From Trichomonas vaginalis G3 (taxonomy: Eukaryota; Parabasalia; Trichomonadida; Trichomonadidae): DNA of 64,000 bases. The stretch covers positions 21,309,411 to 21,373,410 of the forward strand of contig NC_067203.1 of NCBI RefSeq assembly GCF_026262505.1, given 5' to 3'. Position 1 is the first letter of the stretch. Every line of letters begins with the position of its first letter. The position numbers and the translations under genes are program-made. Shown one piece after another: positions 1 to 10,662 of the stretch. The notes beneath the pieces are model-generated. The model saw nothing but the letters and a program-made list of their open reading frames with translations. It did not search any database and had not been told where the DNA came from.

Positions 1-678
1 GATGATTTTTCTGATAAACCAGGAACGACAGACATGTTTGAAGAAATATTTGAAGCTGAAGCAAATCAATCACAACACCAAAAATTATCATTAAAGCCAA
101 CATTAAATAGCCAAACTAATTCAGCATTAAAAATGTCAGTCCAAGCAAAAGAACTCCCAAAAACATCGAAATTACCATTTCAATCGAATCTTCACACACA
201 AAAACCATCATTATTCAAACAATCATCAGCTAGCGAAGGAGCTCAACACAGTGTTTCAGAATCAAGCACTTCTATAAAAGACAATAAGTGGGAAAAGAAA
301 GGAGAAGTCAAAGAAATCCAAATTGAAAAGAAAGTCGAAAATTTTCCACAAAAGATAACAAAAAAATTTGCTTTTGCTGTTTTCAATACAATGCAAGTTA
401 CTTATGAAACACCGAAATTACAAACAAAAATTCATAAAATATTAGATTCAGAAGAAAACAGACTTTCTGATTCAGAAAAATACAGTCTCAATGGAGAAGA
501 TGAAGTTATTAAGTGTATTATTGAGGGAAATAAACTTAGTAAAGAAGGACTTGAATATTTTAGAAATATTAAGCAACACTACAAAGAAGTTAATTTTCCA
601 AAGAAAATTGAACTTCAATTTAGTAGAGTCATCAAAAAGCTTGAAGATAGCCAAGTACCTTCCTCTCAAAGTAATTAA
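1..678 (+). CDS. Hypothetical repeat protein, paralogue A (5' end cut by window)
   Basis: The frame is open from base 1, so the gene starts before the window; 225 residues are visible. I do not recognise a named family. Its C-terminal ~130 residues align along their whole length with the C-terminus of the next gene (974-2395): both have NKWEKK, VFN.M..TYETP, SEEN and FP.K.E.QF. The first visible residues (DDFSDKPG) match the end of a TLDGRC-type repeat in that paralogue, so the missing 5' part probably carries those repeats. The middle is rich in Q, S, K and P and is likely disordered. A tandem duplication is the simplest explanation. Function unknown. Confidence 0.85.
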   Translation, partial: DDFSDKPGTTDMFEEIFEAEANQSQHQKLSLKPTLNSQTNSALKMSVQAKELPKTSKLPFQSNLHTQKPSLFKQSSASEGAQHSVSESSTSIKDNKWEKKGEVKEIQIEKKVENFPQKITKKFAFAVFNTMQVTYETPKLQTKIHKILDSEENRLSDSEKYSLNGEDEVIKCIIEGNKLSKEGLEYFRNIKQHYKEVNFPKKIELQFSRVIKKLEDSQVPSSQSN

Positions 679-944
679 TTTTGTTTTGTTTTTATTTTAA
701 TAGATATTGAATCCAAATATATTATTCTCTCATATAAAAATATGATTCACAATAAAAGAATTTAATTTTATTTAATTGATGCCTAGAAATATCAAAGAGA
801 AAAGTATTTTCATGGTAAACAAAATTGACAGAGTTCTCAATTTTTGAGAGTCAATTGACCTTCTGAATTTTAATTTTAGAATTGTTAAATCAACTAGATA
901 AGATTATTAGATTGTTAATTTCAGAAGTCAAATTTTCAATTCAA

Positions 945-950
945 TCACTT
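945..950 (+). promoter_or_regulatory. Initiator (Inr) TCACTT
   Basis: Matches the trichomonad initiator TCA+1Y(T/A). It lies 24 bases before the ATG at 974. This supports transcription that includes that ATG and not only the internal ATG at 1226. Confidence 0.5.
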
Positions 951-973
951 TTATTTTTCAAAACATTTTTTAA

Positions 974-2395
974 ATGGAGTTTACTGGAAATCCGGCTGAT
1001 TTGGCCCGAGTCAATATGAACCATCTGTATTCATTAAATAGAATATTTAAGGGCGATGGAACTCTTGATGGAAGGTGCTAAGCAGCAAGATACGTAAAAC
1101 AATGTGGTCTTGATTTTAATGATTTCAGGGAACCACGTCAAAATAATTACAGACAGCAATATGCACCAGATTTTCAGCAACCTACTTATCAGCAGCCCAC
1201 ATTTCAGCAAACACCCAGACAAGAAATGACAGGATCTCCAGATTTTTCGAGAGCCAAAAGAGTTCAAGAATTTTTGGAAGCAAATCAAATTAATTACAGA
1301 TCTAATGCTTCTGTTGATTCGATTGAAAAGTTCAACAGTATGGATCCCAATGAACTGCCAACATTGAAAGTTTTGTTCAAGGGAGATGGAACGCTCGATG
1401 GAAGATGCCAACTTGCTAGGTATCTTAAAGAACATGGTTTTGATTTCAACGACTTCTTTAGAAACCCTTCAGACATTATATCAGAGGATCATGAAGTTGA
1501 AAATCCTGAGGAAGAAGCCAGAAAATACTCAGAATTCTTAAGAAATCGCGGATTATATTATAGACCAATATCTGTTGAAGATTATTCTACAGTTGTTAAT
1601 ATGTTTAGAAGTATGGATCTCGATCATATGAAATCTTTGAATGTGAAAATTAAATCAGAGGGAACACTAGATGGAAGATGCCAAATGTCTATATATCTTA
1701 AAAATCTTGGTTTTGATTTCAATGACTTTGCTGATTCTCCAGGTATTGTTGACTGGATTGCAAGAGTTTTTGGTGTTGAAACCATTTCTGAGCAAAATAA
1801 ATCATTTGAACAACCCCAAAAACAAGAAGAATCAATTCCACCAGTAGAAGAAATTAATGAACCAATAGAAAAAGATCAAAATCAAATGCCAAAGTTCGCA
1901 TTTACTTCAAAACAACAACCAAAACCATTCAAACCAGTTCAAAAACTTCCTGAGATGAAACCTCATCCTACTAAAGAAGGAATTAAAATCAAAGTTTCAG
2001 AATTTAGTACTCCAAAGAAAGAAAATAAATGGGAAAAGAAAGAAGAAACAAAAGAAATAGAAATTGAAATTAAAAATGAAGATCGGCCACATAAAATTAC
2101 ATTTGCTTTTGAGACTGCTGTATTTAATAAAATGAAAATAACATACGAAACGCCTAGATTGCATTCTAAAGCTTATAAAATATTGACATCAGAAGAAAAT
2201 ATTCTCCCTGATGAAGACATATATGATGTATCTTCTGAAGAAGAAGTTATTAATGCTATTAAAGATAAAACAAAACTCAGTGAAAAAGGTCGTGAATATG
2301 TTAAAAATGTCAAGAAGTATTACAAGGAATTGAGATTCCCTGAAAAACTTGAACGGCAGTTTAACAAAATCATAATTAGATTAGAAAATAATTGA
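974..2395 (+). pseudogene. Hypothetical repeat protein, paralogue B, with an early in-frame stop
   Basis: From the ATG at 974 the frame runs to 2395 with one TAA at 1079-1081 (codon 36). The repeat motif there reads FKGDGTLDGRC-stop-AARY, while the second repeat reads FKGDGTLDGRCQLARY, so one C-to-T change in a CAA codon explains it. Downstream, an ATG at 1226 opens 389 codons. Three repeat units are seen, each with G.LDGRC and G(F/L)DFNDF; the first is shorter. The C-terminal 130 residues match paralogue A. The gene may be recently inactivated, may restart at 1226, or the TAA may be a sequencing or allelic difference. No known family is recognised. Confidence 0.75.
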
Positions 2396-2427
2396 AATCA
2401 TTTATTCATGTTAATATTTTTAATTTT

Positions 2428-4917
2428 TTACATGAGAATAAAAGGTGATATTAATAAAATGGAAACATGGGTAGATGAAACTGGCTGTTGCAAGCAAGTA
2501 ATTTGAGTATTGCTGCAATTCATTCTAAATGAAATTTCAGGGATATTTCTTTGAATAAATAGATCTGTTTTTGAAGAATCACAACGAACTGCACCGCATT
2601 TTCTGAGTAATGGCGAATTATCGAAAGCACAATCCCCAATTGTTGACAAACTTGTACTTGTTATGAATAGAAATGCTAATTTCGAGCAATCCTTGAATGA
2701 CTCTCGACCAATTGATTGAATATTATTTCCGCTAAAAAGAATTCTAACTAAATGTGTGCATGACATAAATGCATAGTTTCCAATTGATGTCGTTGTCATT
2801 GGAACAACATATGTATCAATTGGACTTGATGGAAGGAATGTTATTAATTTTGTTTCTTCATGATTTGTCAAAGCGCCATTGGAAAATCTATATGATGAAT
2901 CACTTTGGTCTAGTTTTATTGATACAAGTAAAGGGCATCTAATGAATGCTCCACCATAAATTTCGGAGAGAACACTGTTCAATGAAAGGGAAACTTTGTA
3001 TAAAGATTCACAACTTCTAAATGCAAAAGATTTAATCACTGTTAAACTGCTTGGAATAACAAATTCTCGCAATAACAAACACCCCTCAAATGCAGAAGCT
3101 TCAATTGAATCAATATTATTGTCCAAGGTAACAGATGTAAGATAAAAGCAATTATAGAAACATTTTTCGGAAATAGATCTAGTACTAATAGTTACTGATT
3201 GTACTTTGCTGTTAATAAATGCACCATAATCTAATGACAGCAAGTTCTTTCCATTGTCACAATTAGCAATACTGCTATCAGCAAAAGCAAAAGTACCAAT
3301 TGTTTGAATTTGTGTAGCAGACAATCCGATTTCATTTATATTAGGACAGCTTCCAAAAGCATACTCATTTATAGTTGTTATTGAAGATGGTAATACGATA
3401 TTAGTTAATTGAGGGCAATTATAGAAACAGTACTTAGGAATAGCTGTGAGTACTTGATTATTTGAAAACTCGACTCTTTTCAGATTTGGACATTCTTGGA
3501 AGCACCTTTTTCCAATGAAATTTAAGTTTGCTGAAAGAGTGACACTCTCTAATGTACATTTATAGAATGCCGATGGAGAAATTGAAGTCAGAGTTCGACC
3601 ATTAAATAATACAGATCTTAATTGTTTTTCTTTAAATATTGAATAGCCAACAGTTTCCACGCCATCTGGAATTACCAGATCTTTGTTTGGATCATTACCA
3701 AAGTAATCGGATAAAGACTTCCTTTGATTAGTAAGCAGCATATTGTCTGCATAACCAATATGTATATTGTCTTTTACATCTAATTTCAGTTTCATGCAGT
3801 TATAAAAGACAGAAGTGGAAACATCAGTCAATGTCGCAGGAATCTTCAATTCTTCAAGATTAATGCAATTATAGAAAGCCATGTATCCAATAGATGTTGT
3901 TTTACTTGACAGATTCACATATTTAAGGGATTGGCAACTGTCAAAACAATTTTTATTAATTACTGTAACTTTTTCAGGTATTTTCATTGATGTTATTTTC
4001 GTATCAGTAAAAGCCCAAGTTCCAATGGAACTTATTTCATCATGCAATATAATGGATGAAACTTCACAAGATCTAAAACATCCATCATATATAGAAGTTA
4101 CATATTGAGGAACAACATATTCGCCTGAAATTTTTCTTGCTACAACAACTAATGTATTATTGTTATCTCCGGAATAAATCGATGTGCCATCAGTCCTATA
4201 TACTTGGTTATCTTTATCAATCGAAATACTTGCGATAAAGGTATAAATGAAAATACCACTTGAAATGCTATTTACTTTTTTAGGGAGAAAAATACTCGAG
4301 CATCGAATTCCAGCAAAACATTCAAGTCTCAACGTAGTCAAATTGGAAGTAGGATTAATGTTGAAGGCAGTAGCAGCTGTATCAGCAAATGCCCAGTTGT
4401 GTCCATCAACCCATCCATCGATAATTTCAACAGAATCTGGGAGATTTATGACTTCTAATTTAAAATCGTTACAAAAGCATCCTGCTTTTACTTCTTTGAT
4501 ATTGGGAGGAAAATAGAATGTCGTTAAACTCTTGCACTGTGTGAATACGGAATAATTTAGAAAAGGAAGATTTTGACACTGTCTAAGATCAGCAGAAACA
4601 AGATTTGATGAGGCAAAGCAAAAACTGCAAATACTTTCGCATTTACTAAGAGCAGCAAATTTAAGTGATGTGATTGATCCTCTACAGGCATAGAATGGGC
4701 TATTAACATCATTTTCGCCACCTTTAATAATTTTAACACTTTGAAGGATCTCAATTTCGCCACTTAACCCGTCTGGACATCTGACTAGAACTGTTTTCGA
4801 TGGGTCATTATATTCAATACCTCTTTCATCATATTTATCAGAAGTCAGAGAACTTCTATAAAAAGTGACAAAGTAGTTTATATACTCGGATTTTATGCGA
4901 CTGAGAATGCTTTCAAC
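2428..4917 (-). CDS. BspA-like leucine-rich-repeat protein, no in-frame ATG
   Basis: About 829 codons are open. The protein is almost entirely LRR_5 / TpLRR repeats of ~23 residues with the hallmark AF..C..L..I.(L/I)P..(I/V)..I (for example AFEGCLLLREFVIPSSLTVI). This is the BspA-like family, very expanded in trichomonads and often at the cell surface. The start of the frame (SDKYDERGIEYND, then LVRCPDG) resembles family N-termini, but no ATG lies in frame before the upstream stop at 4918-4920. A nearby ATG (4937-4939) is out of frame and closes after four codons. The C-terminus is short and hydrophobic (SILLISPFILM), without a clear cytosolic tail. It may be a 5'-damaged copy. Confidence 0.85.
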   Translation of the reverse strand, partial: VESILSRIKSEYINYFVTFYRSSLTSDKYDERGIEYNDPSKTVLVRCPDGLSGEIEILQSVKIIKGGENDVNSPFYACRGSITSLKFAALSKCESICSFCFASSNLVSADLRQCQNLPFLNYSVFTQCKSLTTFYFPPNIKEVKAGCFCNDFKLEVINLPDSVEIIDGWVDGHNWAFADTAATAFNINPTSNLTTLRLECFAGIRCSSIFLPKKVNSISSGIFIYTFIASISIDKDNQVYRTDGTSIYSGDNNNTLVVVARKISGEYVVPQYVTSIYDGCFRSCEVSSIILHDEISSIGTWAFTDTKITSMKIPEKVTVINKNCFDSCQSLKYVNLSSKTTSIGYMAFYNCINLEELKIPATLTDVSTSVFYNCMKLKLDVKDNIHIGYADNMLLTNQRKSLSDYFGNDPNKDLVIPDGVETVGYSIFKEKQLRSVLFNGRTLTSISPSAFYKCTLESVTLSANLNFIGKRCFQECPNLKRVEFSNNQVLTAIPKYCFYNCPQLTNIVLPSSITTINEYAFGSCPNINEIGLSATQIQTIGTFAFADSSIANCDNGKNLLSLDYGAFINSKVQSVTISTRSISEKCFYNCFYLTSVTLDNNIDSIEASAFEGCLLLREFVIPSSLTVIKSFAFRSCESLYKVSLSLNSVLSEIYGGAFIRCPLLVSIKLDQSDSSYRFSNGALTNHEETKLITFLPSSPIDTYVVPMTTTSIGNYAFMSCTHLVRILFSGNNIQSIGRESFKDCSKLAFLFITSTSLSTIGDCAFDNSPLLRKCGAVRCDSSKTDLFIQRNIPEISFRMNCSNTQITCLQQPVSSTHVSILLISPFILM

Positions 4918-4920
4918 TTA

Positions 4921-5558
4921 ATATTCAAATGCGTGTCATAGTTTTGTTAAATACCACAATTATTTTCTGATCTAAGCAATATTTACAAAAGAAAATCTAA
5001 AATACGAGAAATACCATCTGTGAATACGCATATTTTTTATTTTCGCTCATGGATATTTTACGTATGTATATCTTACTATCATTTAATTAAATAAAATTGA
5101 AATGAAAAGGCCCAAAATGCATCATTATGCATATAAATCATAAGAACAATGGTTGGAACGAAATATGGCTATATACTGGCTCAAATGATAAATTTAGATT
5201 TGAAAGTTGATTCTTAGAAAACTTCCAGTTATAATCAAACATACCTCCATCTGTGCAAGCGAAAACTCATATGAGCTTTGAATGCTTTTATTTATCATAT
5301 CAATTGGATTATTTCTCAACTATTTCAAAAGAATATGTTATTGCATTCGATCTTATAAATCTATTCAAAGTGATAAATTGAGAAAAACCGATATGATATG
5401 ACCAATCTTCACAAAAGGATAAAAATAAATCGATAATAAAACGAATCGGTAATAAATCAAGAATCTTGGTAAGAATAGACCACTATTTATTTAGTTTATT
5501 TGTCTAAAATTTTGAGCGATAAAACTGATACAATTATTTGAAAGGGTTCACAAAAGAA
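4921..5558. other. Intergenic, AT-rich
   Basis: No convincing gene, RNA gene or transposon end is visible between the BspA-like gene and the DUF3737 gene. Confidence 0.6.
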
Positions 5559-5564
5559 TCATTA
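5559..5564 (+). promoter_or_regulatory. Initiator (Inr) TCATTA
   Basis: Fits TCA+1Y(T/A); the A lies 9 bases before the ATG at 5570, typical of the very short trichomonad 5' leaders. Confidence 0.65.
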
Positions 5565-5569
5565 TCAAA

Positions 5570-6421
5570 ATGTTATCCACTGTAGAAGGAAAGACATTTG
5601 ACGAGGAACGTGCATTATACAACCTTCATGATGCAAATGTTGTTAACTGTACATTTGCAGGTCCAGCAGATGGTGAATCTGCTTTGAAGGAAACACATAA
5701 TATCCATCTCAAGGATTGCAGCTTCTCATTGCGTTATCCATTATGGCACTCAACAAATTTCACTCTTGAGAATGTTAAAATGGACGAGCTTACAAGAGCA
5801 CCAATGTGGTACTCAAATCACGGCAAACTCTTGAATTGCAAGATCAACAGTATCAAAATCATGCGTGAATGTGATCACATCGAGTGGGAAAACTGTGAAG
5901 TTGTTTCTCATGAGTGTGGTTGGGAATCAAGAAATATCAAGATTAAGAATACAAAGATGACATGCGATTATTTACTCATGCATGGAAGCAATATTGAAGC
6001 TGATGGCTTACTTTCCAATGGAAAGTACATTTTCCAGTATGTAAACCACGCAGAACTTAAGAATATCGATGTTGTTACAAAGGATGCTTTCTGGCATGCT
6101 AATGACATTGTTGTCAGAGATTCTGTTCTTCGTGGCGAATATATTGCATGGTTCTCTAATAATGTCACATTTATTAACTGTAAGATCGAAGGTGTACAGC
6201 CATTCTGCTATTGTAAGAACTTAAAGCTCATTAACTGTACAATGGAAGGCACAAACTGGTCCTTCGAGTATTCTGAAAATATTGATGCTGATATTAAGGG
6301 TCATATCTTATCAATCCGTAATCCTAAGTCAGGAAAGATTGTTTGCGATTCAGTTGGCGAAATTGATCATAACCATGCAGTCATGGACTGCAAAGCCGAG
6401 ATTGTTATTAGACAAAAGTAA
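5570..6421 (+). CDS. DUF3737 family right-handed beta-helix protein
   Basis: 283 residues. The sequence is a ladder of short strands such as VVNCTFAGPADGESALKET, LKDCSFSLRYPLWHS, WENCEV, KDAFWHANDIVV, FINCKIEGVQPFCYCKN and LINCTMEG. This matches the bacterial DUF3737 family from end to end, including the conserved start (EGKTFDEERALYNL) and the C-terminal NPKSGKI. The family is known mainly from gut and rumen bacteria and its biochemical role is unknown. No signal peptide is seen, so it is probably cytosolic. An Inr 9 bases before the ATG shows it has trichomonad expression signals. I infer acquisition from a bacterium; the coding sequence is less AT-rich than its flanks and has no breaks. 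Confidence 0.88.
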   Translation: MLSTVEGKTFDEERALYNLHDANVVNCTFAGPADGESALKETHNIHLKDCSFSLRYPLWHSTNFTLENVKMDELTRAPMWYSNHGKLLNCKINSIKIMRECDHIEWENCEVVSHECGWESRNIKIKNTKMTCDYLLMHGSNIEADGLLSNGKYIFQYVNHAELKNIDVVTKDAFWHANDIVVRDSVLRGEYIAWFSNNVTFINCKIEGVQPFCYCKNLKLINCTMEGTNWSFEYSENIDADIKGHILSIRNPKSGKIVCDSVGEIDHNHAVMDCKAEIVIRQK

Positions 6422-7129
6422 TAATTTTCTATTTAGATTATAAAGATTTCTTTTAATATATTCTATTTTTTATGCCTATTTTCTTTTGAAGAACATATCG
6501 AAATATTTGTTTAATTAGACTATTTATTAAGCGTTTAGGAGATATAATGGATTATAGATGCTGTTGAAATGCTTTGGATGTTTACATTTTCCTTAGATAT
6601 GAAGATGTGAAGGAAATTTGGAGATTAATTCTATGAATGAGTATCAAATAGATTGGTTGATCATTGTATTTGTGGGCATGACGATAGTTTGTCTAATTCC
6701 AATAGTAATGTTTCAATTTATCACCATTATAAATCAATGGAAATTTATTCATGATTGAATCCTGCTATGGTTCAAAAGATAGCATGTTTGTATGTTATGT
6801 GCATGCATGCAACTAAATGAAGCAAGAACAATTTTGCTATCCAAAATTTGTAAGAAATTTTCAATGGGTAGCTTGACTATTTTTGAAGAAGAAATTGTAA
6901 TGTTTCTTAGATTTGGTAAAAATGGTCAAAACTCTTGGATATGATAGCTGATTCTCTATTCTTCAATATTATAATAACGATTCGTTATTATCTCATTTAT
7001 TTTTTCGAGAAAAAAATTATTTTTCGTTTTATTTATAAGATTTACTAAGGCCCATATGAGTATAATTCGAAGTTATGATTTTTTAATTGTTGGCCAGATA
7101 AAATTTTGTGATTGTAAAATTTTTTTACT
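6422..7129. other. Intergenic, AT-rich
   Basis: Nothing supportable is seen between the DUF3737 gene and the aminotransferase. Confidence 0.6.
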
Positions 7130-7135
7130 TCATTT
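7130..7135 (+). promoter_or_regulatory. Initiator (Inr) TCATTT
   Basis: Fits the consensus and lies 8 bases before the ATG at 7143. It decides the start: an upstream in-frame ATG at 7056 would lie before the transcript start. Confidence 0.65.
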
Positions 7136-7142
7136 CTTGTTG

Positions 7143-8321
7143 ATGTCCTATAAACCAACAGCATTCATCAAGCGTATTCTCAATAAGCCATGTTCCGAAC
7201 TTGAGCTTGGTGCCCAGAAGTGTGCACACAATCCACAAGTCATCAATCTTGGCACAGCTGAAAATCATCTTCTCAATGACTTTTTATTGCCACTTATGAG
7301 AAGCCGTCCAGAATTCAAGGAGTGGGATTATACATATTCCGGCTCTTATGTTAAGACAAATCTCAAGAAAGCCATTGCAAACTTATATGAAACACATTTC
7401 GGCATGAAGAATGTCAACCCAGATCATATCCTTGTTGGTAGTGGCATTGCTTATCTCGTTGAAATGATTTCTTTAGCATTCTGTGAACCAGGAGAAATCA
7501 TTTTAATTCCAAAGCCATGCTATGGCTGCTTCGAGCCAGATATGTGGTCTTCTGGTGCTAAGGTTCAGTACATTGAGCTTGATAACCTTCCAGATGAACC
7601 ACCAGCCGATGCAAGAGTTTTATTATTGACAAATCCAGGAAACCCAATCGGCGAAGTTGTTCCAAACCAAGACAAGCTCCTTGCTTGGGCCAACAAGAAC
7701 CCACTTCTTCACGTTTTCACTGATGAAGTTTATGGCCTCAGTGTTCGCGACAGAAGCAAGTTTGTTTCAATGATGGAACACCCAGCAGCCGATCCAATGC
7801 GTATCCACCATCTCTACGGTATCTCAAAGGATTGGGGTATGGCTGGTTTCCACGTTGGTTTCTTCTATTCTCGTAATAAAGAAGTTTTCAATGCAGTTAG
7901 CGAAGCATGCAATGGATTCTCTCTTCCAAGTGATACAAAGCAATACCTCGAAAAGCTCTTCTGCAACTACGAACTTCGTGATAAGATGATCGAAGTTGGC
8001 AAGGAAAGACTTATCAAGGCCGAAGAGACAGCAATGAAGCTTCTTACAGAAGGTGGCATCAAATTCAAGAAGGCACCAGCTTCTTTGTTCCTAATGCTCG
8101 ATTTAACAGATATTGCTCCAACAGCTGAAGAAGAGAAGAAACTTTGGTTAGACTTAATTGATAGATTCAATATCCATATATTACCTGGCGCAAATGGCTT
8201 TAGATATAAGTATCCAGGTTGGTTCAGACTTTGCTTCTCTCATGAGGAGAGTAAGCTTATCGAGGGTTGCACACGTTTGGTTAATGCTGTTAAGACAATC
8301 AAGAGTGAGCACTCTAAGTAA
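7143..8321 (+). CDS. PLP-dependent aminotransferase, class I/II, ACC-synthase-like
   Basis: 392 residues from the ATG at 7143, chosen because the Inr lies just upstream. Fold type I aminotransferase features are present in order: NLGTAENHL (~36-44), like the substrate-loop motif of ACC synthases; GSG (~99); TNPGNP with the cofactor-contacting Asn (~163); DEVYG (~194); the Schiff-base Lys in GISKD (K229) followed by WGMAGFHVGF; and the carboxylate-binding Arg in WFRLCFS near the C-terminus. Overall it is closest in feel to the ACC synthase/alanine-aminotransferase-like group. The true substrate is not predictable; an amino-acid transaminase is more likely than ethylene biosynthesis. The stop is followed at once by AAATAAA, fitting the trichomonad UAAA polyadenylation signal at the stop codon. 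Confidence 0.92.
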   Translation: MSYKPTAFIKRILNKPCSELELGAQKCAHNPQVINLGTAENHLLNDFLLPLMRSRPEFKEWDYTYSGSYVKTNLKKAIANLYETHFGMKNVNPDHILVGSGIAYLVEMISLAFCEPGEIILIPKPCYGCFEPDMWSSGAKVQYIELDNLPDEPPADARVLLLTNPGNPIGEVVPNQDKLLAWANKNPLLHVFTDEVYGLSVRDRSKFVSMMEHPAADPMRIHHLYGISKDWGMAGFHVGFFYSRNKEVFNAVSEACNGFSLPSDTKQYLEKLFCNYELRDKMIEVGKERLIKAEETAMKLLTEGGIKFKKAPASLFLMLDLTDIAPTAEEEKKLWLDLIDRFNIHILPGANGFRYKYPGWFRLCFSHEESKLIEGCTRLVNAVKTIKSEHSK

Positions 8322-9547
8322 ATAAAATTTTAGAATATATTTGAATTTCTTTTATAATTGTTAATTTTTGTTATAATATCATATTAACAGTTGAAACAGC
8401 TAAATTTTATGACAAATAATGAACGCAATAAAAGAGATTTGTTTTCAACATTTTAGAGTAGTCTTATTTTTACCGTGAAACATGTTAACAAGATGTTATG
8501 TATTATTTACCACATGAAATCATATGATTTATGAAGATTATAACCCATTTTTGAAAAATAAGAACGGAGTAACTAAATAAATAGGATCTATTACATGTAA
8601 AAAAGATTATTTTGATGCTAATAAGTCTTGATTTTAATATTTTGTGATAAAAAAAAATGAATGCATTAATATTATGAATTTTGGAGGAATCAACATATTT
8701 CATGAAAGATATATAATTCGCTATTTTGGTCAGTGAAGATTTTGATTTGAATGAACTTTGAAATTTAATGACAATATTGAAATTCAATTGTATGTAGTTA
8801 TGATTAATCTTATAAGCTAGAAAACAGTAATTTTTCTGTAATCGATTTTGAAAAGAAATGTAAAAATGAATGAAGTTGAATTTTATTATCTTCTCAATAA
8901 ATGTTAATTGACCAATCATTAGATATTTGAAATAGGAAGAAAGGCGATTAAAAAGAACAGATTATAAATAAAAATCAATTTTACATTAAGTATTCAATAT
9001 TTTGATATAGCATTAATTATCAGGCATATTATGAGCTGGATAAGAACAATACCTCTTTGAATTCAATACTTTCATTGGATTTTAAATTTTTAGCTAGATA
9101 ATGCAGTTATTTTGCATTTGTACATTGTGACCACACATAATTTTGAACTGACAAAAATTCTAGCAAACTCCTTTTCAATTTTTTTATGAAAACGTATGAC
9201 ATGTTTTGAATGCATAAAACTTATCAAAACGTGTGACCTACTATAAAAAATATGATGTAATGACATATATTGATATATTAGGCCAATAAACTATTTTGAA
9301 TGTCGTTCAAATTCACTAACGATAAAGATTTAAATGCTGCCATTAAATTTTCAATTAAACTCAATTGTTTTTGGTTAAATTTTGATTTTATTCAAATTTC
9401 CATCCTCAGAAAATACACATAGAAATTTTCTATTCATTGAAATTTTTTAAAATTGTGAAGAAGCGTAATTTTTAAAAGCATTCCAAATCATGTTATTATC
9501 AAAACTATATTCTCATGTAAAATTATTCAATACTATTCAAATTTTAT
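8322..9547. other. Intergenic, AT-rich, with one doubtful ORF
   Basis: The only long frame is 8503-8919 on the minus strand (138 codons), rich in F, I, K and N, without an Inr or a recognisable motif. It is longer than chance usually allows at this base composition, so a decayed or fast-evolving gene cannot be excluded, but I do not call it. Confidence 0.4.
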
Positions 9548-9553
9548 TCATTT
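9548..9553 (+). promoter_or_regulatory. Initiator (Inr) TCATTT
   Basis: Fits the consensus; 17 bases separate the A from the ATG at 9567. Confidence 0.6.
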
Positions 9554-9566
9554 TTTGCAAAGATTT

Positions 9567-10493
9567 ATGGACAGTAATGAGCAAGAATTCTTTGAAAAGC
9601 AGGGCATATACTATGTTGATACCATTGCAAAAGGCGGCTATGGTATTATCTATTATGTTTATTCCAAGAATTATGACGATTACTTTGCATTAAAAAAGAT
9701 TCAGCAAAAACATTTTAATCCCAACGAAATTAACTGCTTAATTTCTATTAATAATCCACTAACAATTAACCTTTATCAGTGTTTCAGGTTTCAAGGATAT
9801 GTCTACATGCTTATGGAGTTCTGTCAAGAAGATCTCAATCAATTTATTATTGATCAAGTTGAAATTAGCCCAGAACTCTTACAAAAATATATTCATGGAA
9901 TGTTACTCGCTATTAAAGCTTGCCACGACAGAAATATCGCTCATCTTGATATCAAGCCATCCAATTTTTTATTAGATAAGCAGGGACGCGTTAAGGTGTG
10001 TGATTTTGGCCTTTCCTGCCAGTTTAATCAGGATGAAAATACTTCCGAACATAAAGGAACACTCTACTTTATGGCCCCTGAAGTTTTAGAAAGGAAAGAA
10101 TACAATCCGAAGAAGGCAGACATTTGGTCCCTTGGCGTTACATTCTATTACATGTATGCAAGGTGCTACCCATATATGGGCAAGGACAGAACAACAATGC
10201 TAAATGCGATTAATGAAAATCAGTTGGCAAAGTACAAGATCCATGATAGAAATCTCAGGAACATGGTCGTTAAGTGCCTGAACCTGAACCCTAATAATCG
10301 TCCATCAATCGATGAACTCCTCCAAATGGAATATTTTGATACTCTTTCTGCTGGAATTAAGCTCCAGAAGAACAACAGAGTTAATGTAAGAAGCCACAAT
10401 GCAATCATAATTAAGCCTGAAGCGAAGATGTTTTCCGATTCAATGTTCAAAAATTGTAATAATTTGATATTTAAGCGTAGAATGTCAAAATAA
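9567..10493 (+). CDS. Serine/threonine protein kinase, small, CAMK/NEK-like
   Basis: 308 residues from the ATG at 9567 (MDSNEQEFFEK), placed just after an Inr. Kinase landmarks appear in order: glycine loop AKGGYGIIYYV, VAIK-type ALKK, catalytic loop HLDIKPSNFLL (HLD in place of HRD, with Asp, Lys and Asn kept), DFGLS, APEV, DIWSLGVTFYY and a final Arg in NNRPSIDEL. The domain fills nearly the whole protein, leaving only a short basic tail. It is predicted active and cytosolic. The same HLDIKPSN signature occurs in the interrupted kinase at 31340-33359, so the two belong to one local subfamily. Substrate unknown. Confidence 0.93.
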   Translation: MDSNEQEFFEKQGIYYVDTIAKGGYGIIYYVYSKNYDDYFALKKIQQKHFNPNEINCLISINNPLTINLYQCFRFQGYVYMLMEFCQEDLNQFIIDQVEISPELLQKYIHGMLLAIKACHDRNIAHLDIKPSNFLLDKQGRVKVCDFGLSCQFNQDENTSEHKGTLYFMAPEVLERKEYNPKKADIWSLGVTFYYMYARCYPYMGKDRTTMLNAINENQLAKYKIHDRNLRNMVVKCLNLNPNNRPSIDELLQMEYFDTLSAGIKLQKNNRVNVRSHNAIIIKPEAKMFSDSMFKNCNNLIFKRRMSK

Positions 10494-10662
10494 TATATTA
10501 TGTTTGTTTGTAATTAAATAGTTTGATATGTATGTATATATTTAAATTTATTAATTTGATAGAAAAGCTTGAAATAAGTTGAGAAATTTAATAATCGAAG
10601 ATTATATTAAAACATTTGAATAGAAATAAAATGGCTTATTGAAAATAAGATACAAAACAATT

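Noticed and set aside
8503-8919. 138-codon minus-strand ORF
   Set aside because: Rich in F, I, K and N in AT-rich DNA, with no motif and no initiator. It may be a decayed gene but cannot be supported.
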